Below, in pieces: positions 30,765 to 35,529 of a stretch of 35,529 nucleotides of DNA. The notes beneath the pieces were generated by a model. The model was not told the DNA's origin, searched no databases, and saw nothing but the letters and a program-made list of their open reading frames with translations. Within the stretch, counting starts at the first letter, position 1. Every line of letters starts with the position of its first letter. A program made the position numbers and the translations under genes. The stretch lies in the NCBI GenBank assembly GCA_017652105.1, contig JAGCBP010000005.1:1-35529 (forward strand). The letters are read 5' to 3'. Source of the stretch: Candidatus Saccharimonadota bacterium (GTDB lineage: Bacteria > Patescibacteriota > Saccharimonadia > Saccharimonadales > Saccharimonadaceae).

Positions 30765-32572
30765 TTATTTAAGATAATAATAAAGTCGTATTTTGGATCA
30801 ATGGTGACTGGTAGTTGGTCTACAGTTTTTGCTTCGTAATTGTAGTCTTTTTCTAGAAGCTGTTTGGTACCTGGTTTTTCTTTAGTGATAGCATAAAGGC
30901 TAATTCCAGATGGATAATCGCCTTCAGGGGCATTATCTACTAAAGTAATAGTGTAGCCTTTTTCTTCTAGCTTGGCTTTTTCATCGGCGGCTAGGCCGGC
31001 TGTATCGGATGCATTATATATGGCGATAGTAGGTTCTTCGTAATCGCGAGGATCGCTAGATAGCTGTTTGGCAACATAAGCTCTAATAGTATTATAATTA
31101 CTGGCGCCAGCTTTTGGTAGAACGTAGGAAATACCGTTGATATTACCGGTGGTCATATAGTCTGGGTAGAGGGAAATTTGGCGCATCACATCGAAATCTA
31201 GAATTTCTGGCATATGAGCAACAGTCTTTAATTCGGAAACAGAGAAGTTAGTGCGGAGATTGTCGCCTAGAGTATTAACAAGGCCGAGGATATCTCCGAG
31301 GGAAAGATTTTTTTCTAAGATTTTATCTTTGATACCGATGATGATTTTTTGTTGAGAAGCCCCGCGTGAAAAGTCTCCGCCGGAAGTGCCATGACGAGCG
31401 CGAGCTAGACCCACGGCCTCGGCTCCATTGATGGTGTAAGGCTTGCCGGCTTCAAAAACAGCTTCAGTATAGTAGTAGTCTGTAATGTCTTCATCCAGAG
31501 TAACAGTGATGCCGCCTAGAATATCTACAATTGAAGCAAGAGAACCCCAGTTGAGATGGGCAAAGTATTGGATATCTACGCCGAGAATGGAACCGACATC
31601 TCGCATAAGGGCACTAGCGGCTTTTTCTTCTTGCTCAATAGAAGCATCCCCGCCGCCGCCATTACACCAGTAAACTTCATTAATTTTGCCGGTAGAAGTA
31701 CAGGTAGCTGGGCCTTTTAAGTCACGAGGAAGACTAAGCATGGCAACATCACCGGTTTTTTGGTCGAAGCTGATAAGCATAATAGAATCGGTGAGTTGGG
31801 CGCCATCATGGACACCATTGCCTTCATCTCCGTCCATGTTGTAGCCGCCGGTACCAAAGGCTAGGATATTGGTGCGACCGTTTTCGTCGGTCTTTAGCGG
31901 TTCGTAAGTTTCGGTGAAAAAGTCAAAAATGTTACCACGGCCACCGGTGATTTTGGCAATAATGTCATTACCCCAAAAGACTAACCATAGAGTACCGCCG
32001 ATTAGCAACAAAACGATAATTAGAGCGGTAATACTAATAATTTTGCGTTTTTTACTGATTTTTTTCTTAGGTTTTTTGGCCTTTTTGGCTTTTTTAGACA
32101 TTTCTTCACCGTAATCGAATTCCTCGGTTTTTTCTTTGCTAGTTTTTTTCATATCTTCTATGGTCTCCTCGCTTTCGGTCAATCCTTCTTCTTCGTTAAA
32201 ATCAAACGCTTGAACGGGCTTTAAAAAGCTGACAGAGGTTTCCTCCTCTGGTTCTTTAGTAGAATCCTCCTTGGTTTCAACAATTTTTTCTTCAAGTTTT
32301 ACTTCGGTCTCTGCTTCGATGAAATCGGGGTCTTCATCAGGTTTTAGGGAATCCCAAATATTAGTATCCGGTGCGCTAGCAAAATCCTCCGGGGAAATGG
32401 TTTTAACTGGTTTTTCTGGCCGGTCGGTTTTAACTACAAATGGGGAACTTTTGATGGAAGTTTTTTTACTCGGAGTCTTAACTTTTGGCTGATTAGATTT
32501 AGAAACCTTAGTTTTTGCCGAGGTTTTAGCCGCTCGAGTAGAAAGCCCATCAATTGATTTATTCGCACTCAT
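30761..32572 (-). CDS. LytR-CpsA-Psr (LCP) family protein with a LytR_C domain
   Basis: A membrane-anchored enzyme, 603 aa, of the family that transfers polymers from undecaprenyl pyrophosphate to peptidoglycan outside the cell. Order: a long cytoplasmic disordered region with Lys and Glu blocks (1-175), one helix at about 178-200, the LCP domain with TDSIMLISFDQKTGDVAMLSLPRDL and later GLARARHGTSGGDFSRGASQQKII (the conserved Asp and Arg that bind the pyrophosphate), then a C-terminal LytR_C domain (TIAIYNASDTAGLAADEKAKLEEKGY). A cytoplasmic tail this long is unusual. The ATG at 32572 is chosen because the divergent -10 boxes sit just upstream. Confidence 0.94.
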   Translation of the reverse strand: MSANKSIDGLSTRAAKTSAKTKVSKSNQPKVKTPSKKTSIKSSPFVVKTDRPEKPVKTISPEDFASAPDTNIWDSLKPDEDPDFIEAETEVKLEEKIVETKEDSTKEPEEETSVSFLKPVQAFDFNEEEGLTESEETIEDMKKTSKEKTEEFDYGEEMSKKAKKAKKPKKKISKKRKIISITALIIVLLLIGGTLWLVFWGNDIIAKITGGRGNIFDFFTETYEPLKTDENGRTNILAFGTGGYNMDGDEGNGVHDGAQLTDSIMLISFDQKTGDVAMLSLPRDLKGPATCTSTGKINEVYWCNGGGGDASIEQEEKAASALMRDVGSILGVDIQYFAHLNWGSLASIVDILGGITVTLDEDITDYYYTEAVFEAGKPYTINGAEAVGLARARHGTSGGDFSRGASQQKIIIGIKDKILEKNLSLGDILGLVNTLGDNLRTNFSVSELKTVAHMPEILDFDVMRQISLYPDYMTTGNINGISYVLPKAGASNYNTIRAYVAKQLSSDPRDYEEPTIAIYNASDTAGLAADEKAKLEEKGYTITLVDNAPEGDYPSGISLYAITKEKPGTKQLLEKDYNYEAKTVDQLPVTIDPKYDFIIILNN

Positions 32573-32577
32573 TATTG

Positions 32578-32587
32578 TATAATTATA
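32578..32587. promoter_or_regulatory. Shared divergent promoter TATAATTATA of the LCP and LexA-like genes
   Basis: A 10-base palindrome gives a -10 on each strand: plus box 32578-32583, 6 bases before the ATG at 32590; minus box 32582-32587, 9 bases before the ATG at 32572. Only 17 bases separate the two coding regions, so the two polymerases must compete. Confidence 0.75.
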
Positions 32588-32589
32588 AC

Positions 32590-32919
32590 ATGAACGGCAC
32601 AAAACTTACAAAAAAACAATTAGCGGTTTTGGACTTTATACGTGATTTTATGGAAGAAAACGGGCATTCACCATCGTATCGAGAAATAATGGAAGGATTG
32701 GGGCTTACATCGGTGTCGGCCGTAGCGGAACATATTGATAATTTGGTGGCTAAAGGAGCCCTCAGAAAGGTTCCTGGAGAAGCAAGATCGCTTGAGGTTT
32801 TGGATTATAAGCACACCGAAACGGTTAATTTATTCAAGGTTAAATTAGTCGATGCCTCTGAAGAGGATAAAGCTATTCTTTTGAAGGCGGCTGAGATTCT
32901 GGGGCTGGATCTGGAATAG
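32590..32919 (+). CDS. LexA-type DNA-binding domain protein without the protease domain
   Basis: A 109-residue protein that corresponds to the LexA N-terminal winged helix: KLTKKQLAVLDFIRDFMEENGHSPSYREIMEGLGLTSVSAVAEHIDNLVAKGALRKVPGEARSLEV, almost the whole family consensus. The S24 self-cleaving protease domain with its Ser/Lys dyad, which would double the length, is absent and replaced by a 35-residue helical tail. It may repress SOS-type or other genes but cannot be relieved by RecA-stimulated self-cleavage. The start is fixed by TATAAT 6 bases upstream (leaderless). It shares a promoter with the LCP gene and could regulate it and itself. Its end overlaps the CotH gene by 47 bases, convergently. 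Confidence 0.9.
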   Translation: MNGTKLTKKQLAVLDFIRDFMEENGHSPSYREIMEGLGLTSVSAVAEHIDNLVAKGALRKVPGEARSLEVLDYKHTETVNLFKVKLVDASEEDKAILLKAAEILGLDLE

Positions 32920-34276
32920 TTTCCCCAGGTGTTTCTGTGGAGGAGTTTGCGCCGTAAGTTTGTTCAAAGTGATCGTAACGTTTGGCTACCCAATCGATGA
33001 GATAATCAACTTCGTCATCAAAATTGGTTTTTAATTTCCAGCGTTCTTGGTCGCGGAGGGCGGCGGGGCGAATGTAGTCGGCTTGATTTTTGATGTAATC
33101 TAAAAGTTCGTCGCCTTTACCTGAGAGGGTGTCTTGATAAATTTCTTTGACGCGAGCTTTGAATTCGGGGATGGATAGAAGGTCGTAAACGATAGAAGAA
33201 ATGCGCTCGGTATGTGAAGGCGATGAAAGATCTACGATTTTGTCTTTTGAGAGATGATCTTTGAGGATCATAGAATTGGAGGGTGAGAGAAAGGCTTCGT
33301 ATTCAACGCCATCGGCTGTCCAAATTTTGTTGCCAAGAGACATATCAAAATCCCAACCGGGACCGGCGTGAATTTTGTCGTCTGGGCCATCCATAAAGAA
33401 GAAAAAGCTAGAGCTATAGGCATCGGGATTGTTGGTGAATTCGCTAAGCAAGAAATATTTAGCAAAAGAATCTATGTCGGCGATTTTTTCAATAAGAGCA
33501 TAATCTTTTTTGGCGATAGCAAATTCTAGCTGATTAAATTTATTGAGAAAATCCAGTGCACCTTCAGGAGAATTGTCTGAATTGACAGAATCATGAATTG
33601 AGAGACATTCGCCGTTTCTGGCAACTAGGGAACAAGTTTCGTCGGTGTTGTGTAGATTGTCAATTTCGGCGATAACGCCTAAGGGATCTTTGAGATTGAC
33701 GCGGTTTTTGTTGATTTCTACTTTTTCGGTTATATAGTAGAGTCCGTTGTAATGTTTGTCAAAATATACTTCGGCGAAGTTGCCGCTAGTGGCATACGGA
33801 TTTTCAAGAAGGCTTTCTAAGTGGAAGGCAATGTCGTTGCGGAGGTAGGAAGGATCGGCATAGTTAGCGAGGAGAATCCATTTTTTGGCTTCTGGCAATG
33901 AAAAAAGTTCGTGTTTTTCGCTAAACTTGATTTGATAACTACGTTTTGGCAGCAGCCAAGTATAATTTCCGCGACCTTTAATTTCTACGTTGTCGTAATC
34001 AGTAGTTTGGCCGTCTTTTGTGAAAGAAACGGTATTTTCTTTGTAGATAGTGCTTTTTTCTCCGCCGTTGATTTGTTCAATAGGGGCTTTTTTGAGGGAA
34101 ATTTCTAGTTTCGGGAAAGAATTTTCTTGCCGGAAAACGATAAATTCAGAAACTTTTAGAGCAGAAATCGCGATAATGAAAATAATAATTATTAATAAAA
34201 GAATTTTAGAGACAATTGGCGTAGTAGACTTTTTTTTAGTCGTTTTGTTTTTGCGAGTACGCTGCTTTTTGCTCAT
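32873..34276 (-). CDS. CotH-like protein kinase-fold surface protein
   Basis: A membrane-anchored protein of 467 aa. A Lys/Arg-rich tail is followed by one helix (about 23-46) and a CotH domain outside the cell. CotH proteins are atypical kinases first known from Bacillus spore coats. Seen: GRGNYTWLLPKRSYQIKF (101-118), KKWILLANYADPSYLRN (131-147), GLYYITEKVE (178-187) and the metal-binding GPGWDFDMS (305-313). The C-terminus is a Pro/Ser/Glu-rich tail, possibly a wall-spanning stalk. Substrates in such bacteria are unknown. The start is supported by TAAAAT at 34283-34288, 6 bases upstream. Confidence 0.9.
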   Translation of the reverse strand: MSKKQRTRKNKTTKKKSTTPIVSKILLLIIIIFIIAISALKVSEFIVFRQENSFPKLEISLKKAPIEQINGGEKSTIYKENTVSFTKDGQTTDYDNVEIKGRGNYTWLLPKRSYQIKFSEKHELFSLPEAKKWILLANYADPSYLRNDIAFHLESLLENPYATSGNFAEVYFDKHYNGLYYITEKVEINKNRVNLKDPLGVIAEIDNLHNTDETCSLVARNGECLSIHDSVNSDNSPEGALDFLNKFNQLEFAIAKKDYALIEKIADIDSFAKYFLLSEFTNNPDAYSSSFFFFMDGPDDKIHAGPGWDFDMSLGNKIWTADGVEYEAFLSPSNSMILKDHLSKDKIVDLSSPSHTERISSIVYDLLSIPEFKARVKEIYQDTLSGKGDELLDYIKNQADYIRPAALRDQERWKLKTNFDDEVDYLIDWVAKRYDHFEQTYGANSSTETPGETIPDPAPESQPPSKE

Positions 34277-34282
34277 GGTTAC

Positions 34283-34288
34283 ATTTTA
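34283..34288 (-). promoter_or_regulatory. -10 box TAAAAT (TATGTTAAAAT), leaderless type
   Basis: Six bases before the ATG at 34276. Confidence 0.6.
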
Positions 34289-34295
34289 ACATAGG

Positions 34296-35243
34296 TTATT
34301 TTTTATGACTATGGAAGAAAGCGTTGCTCTTGCGAAGTGGTTCGGTGATTTTCCAGCTGAGGCTAGCTTCCATGTCATGGATGATTTTGTCTTTTTCTGC
34401 AAGCTCGGCTTCTAGAGTGGCGATCTTTTTTCTGGCGGCAATGGCGGTAGAGAGATTAACAAAATTAGATTTTTTACGAGGATGGGGAATGGTGGGGTTT
34501 TTTTGATTTGTTAGTTCAAAAAGATTTTGAAAAATAAAAATTTCTTCTCCACAAATTTCGTAAAAATCTTGAGTGTCAAAAGAATTTTGGCTGATAATGG
34601 TTTGGCCGATTAATTTAGGGCTAAGGGTGGTTTTGTAATGCTCGTTGATGTTTTTGATAAAGTCATAAAATGAACTTTCGGTCCAGAAACGGAGATGAGT
34701 GTTGTCTAGAATGCCAGTTTCGCCGTAGTTAAAACGACCGTCTAGTAAATTAGCGATTACGTCTATATGGGCAATGTTGGGGATGCTGATGAGAATTTTG
34801 CCATTTGGGGCAAGCTTTTTTGCAAGGATAGAAATAATATAGCCCGGATCGGAGAGGTGCTCAATAATATCACCGCAGATAATACAATCGTAGACTTTGG
34901 GATCTTTTAGAAAGGAAAGATAGGCCTTGTCGGTTTTGTCGCCAAGTTGTAATAAAAAAGTATTGTCGTAATATTTGTTGGCGATTTTTAGAGCGGTTTT
35001 ATCTATATCAATGCCATCAACGGTGCAGGGTTGGTGTTTTTTGATGGTGCGCCCGATGTAGCCTACGCCACAACCTACGTCTAAGATTTGCTTTGCTTTG
35101 GTTTTGATAGCGTGATTTGCTAATATCGCGTGGGAATCATTTTGATTTTTTAAGTCAATTTCGTAATCGTCAATGCAGTACTTGTTGCTCTTTACTGCTT
35201 TTGATAGAGTGTTCTCTTTTGCGTTGGCAACGGTAAAACTCAT
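34296..35243 (-). CDS. Class I SAM-dependent methyltransferase with a coiled-coil tail
   Basis: A 315-residue methyltransferase. SAM motif I ILDVGCGVGYIG is at 53-64, the acidic residue of motif II follows in DGIDIDKTAL, and CIICGDIIEHLSDPG is the motif IV/post-motif region. After about residue 265 a Glu/Lys-rich coiled coil leads to SLSWKITEPLRK. That ending is typical of methyltransferases and glycosyltransferases of surface polysaccharide clusters, where the coil and SWxITxPLR box follow the catalytic domain. The likely substrate is a glycan or its lipid-linked precursor, by context only. The ATG at 35243 has TATAAT 6 bases upstream. Confidence 0.85.
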   Translation of the reverse strand: MSFTVANAKENTLSKAVKSNKYCIDDYEIDLKNQNDSHAILANHAIKTKAKQILDVGCGVGYIGRTIKKHQPCTVDGIDIDKTALKIANKYYDNTFLLQLGDKTDKAYLSFLKDPKVYDCIICGDIIEHLSDPGYIISILAKKLAPNGKILISIPNIAHIDVIANLLDGRFNYGETGILDNTHLRFWTESSFYDFIKNINEHYKTTLSPKLIGQTIISQNSFDTQDFYEICGEEIFIFQNLFELTNQKNPTIPHPRKKSNFVNLSTAIAARKKIATLEAELAEKDKIIHDMEASLSWKITEPLRKSNAFFHSHKK

Positions 35244-35249
35244 ATTTCT

Positions 35250-35255
35250 ATTATA
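35250..35255 (-). promoter_or_regulatory. -10 box TATAAT (TATGATATAAT), leaderless type
   Basis: Six bases before the ATG at 35243 on the minus strand. Confidence 0.7.
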
Positions 35256-35341
35256 TCATAGACCGGAGCGAATTTACAAAATTAAAAGAATGTTTGAATG
35301 TAATTGAAAAATATCAAAAACGAAGGTATAATAATATTAGA

Positions 35342-35529
35342 ATGGTTGTGCGCAGAAATTATCGGAAGTGGTTGTGGTGGGGGGCCGGGGTTTTGGTGGT
35401 GGCTTTGGCGGTAACAACAATAATAGTGCTAGTAATAAATAATAATGCGGAAAAAGAAATTGTAATTAACGAACAAAACCAGACGCAAACAATGCCTTCT
35501 AATGAAAAGAAAGAAGAAAAAGAAGAAGA
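35342..35529 (+). CDS. Membrane-anchored protein, cut by window edge
   Basis: The first 62 codons of a gene running out of the window. A short basic N-terminus (MVVRRNYRK) is followed by a single hydrophobic helix (about 10-32: WLWWGAGVLVVALAVTTIIVLVI), then an Asn/Gln/Glu/Lys-rich extracellular stretch that looks like a flexible stalk. TATAAT at 35327-35332 lies 9 bases before the ATG. A signal anchor is more likely than a cleaved signal peptide, since no clear cleavage site follows. The function lies outside the window. Confidence 0.75.
   Translation, partial: MVVRRNYRKWLWWGAGVLVVALAVTTIIVLVINNNAEKEIVINEQNQTQTMPSNEKKEEKEE

Noticed and set aside
1-35529. CRISPR array, insertion sequence, transposase or integrase
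   Set aside because: No regularly spaced repeats and no transposase or recombinase motif were found in any frame inspected.
1-35529. Alternative genetic code with TGA as glycine
   Set aside because: TGA ends well-defined genes such as rnpA and dnaN, and no core gene needs read-through of TGA.

Overview
This is a gene-dense, AT-rich bacterial chromosome segment that contains the replication origin neighbourhood: rnpA-rpmH on the right, then dnaA, dnaN and recF on the left. It reads best as a Candidate Phyla Radiation (Patescibacteria) genome, most likely Saccharibacteria (TM7). The reasons are short intergenic gaps, pared-down housekeeping proteins (MurE without its N-terminal domain, RecF of 332 aa, KhpB without a Jag-N domain, a LexA-type protein without its protease domain) and many unrecognised proteins. 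TGA is used as a stop throughout, which argues against the code-25 lineages (Absconditabacteria, Gracilibacteria). The phylum is inference; no rRNA is present to settle it.

Layout. 1-2954 (minus): PAP2 phosphatase, HIT hydrolase and valS (cut by the window edge) form one operon. 3057-6889 (plus): two coupled large acidic proteins of unknown function. 6941-9504 (minus): tRNA-Arg with a structured leader, a DUF6512-like membrane protein, an HNH endonuclease with a probable frameshift, and a multi-pass membrane protein. 9635-20675: about 11 kb of more accessory character, bracketed by two tRNA-Ser genes whose 3' ends face each other. It holds small orphan proteins, an adenylate-forming ligase, a 7TM/GAF-like sensor without a kinase, a catalytically degenerate MurE-like protein, an ABC transporter-MurE operon and a transglutaminase-like protein. 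20699-24688: a Pr6Pr-like membrane protein, an RlmD/TrmA-type RNA methyltransferase and a large membrane-anchored protein. 24669-30764: recF, dnaN, dnaA, oriC, rpmH, rnpA, yidC, khpB. 30761-35529: cell-surface genes (LytR-CpsA-Psr, CotH-like, SAM methyltransferase, an anchored protein cut by the edge) plus the LexA-like DNA-binding protein.

The most general signal is in the promoters. Many first genes have a TATAAT-type -10 box exactly 6-7 bases before the start codon, which predicts leaderless mRNAs. Several ORFs should be shortened on this basis. Other first genes, concentrated in the tRNA-Ser-bracketed segment, have extended -10 promoters (TATGCTATAAT), real leaders and strong G-rich Shine-Dalgarno sites. 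Downstream operon genes use Shine-Dalgarno sites. The -10 box is often preceded by TG one base upstream.

How the genes fit together: the origin cluster carries replication initiation, ribosome and RNase P components, and membrane protein insertion. The flanking genes concern the envelope: MurE for peptidoglycan precursors, LCP for attaching polymers to the wall, PAP2 for lipid-linked phosphates, CotH and a surface-glycan-type methyltransferase, and a MacB-like transporter. That fits a small host-attached cell that invests in its surface. No CRISPR array, insertion sequence or rRNA was seen.
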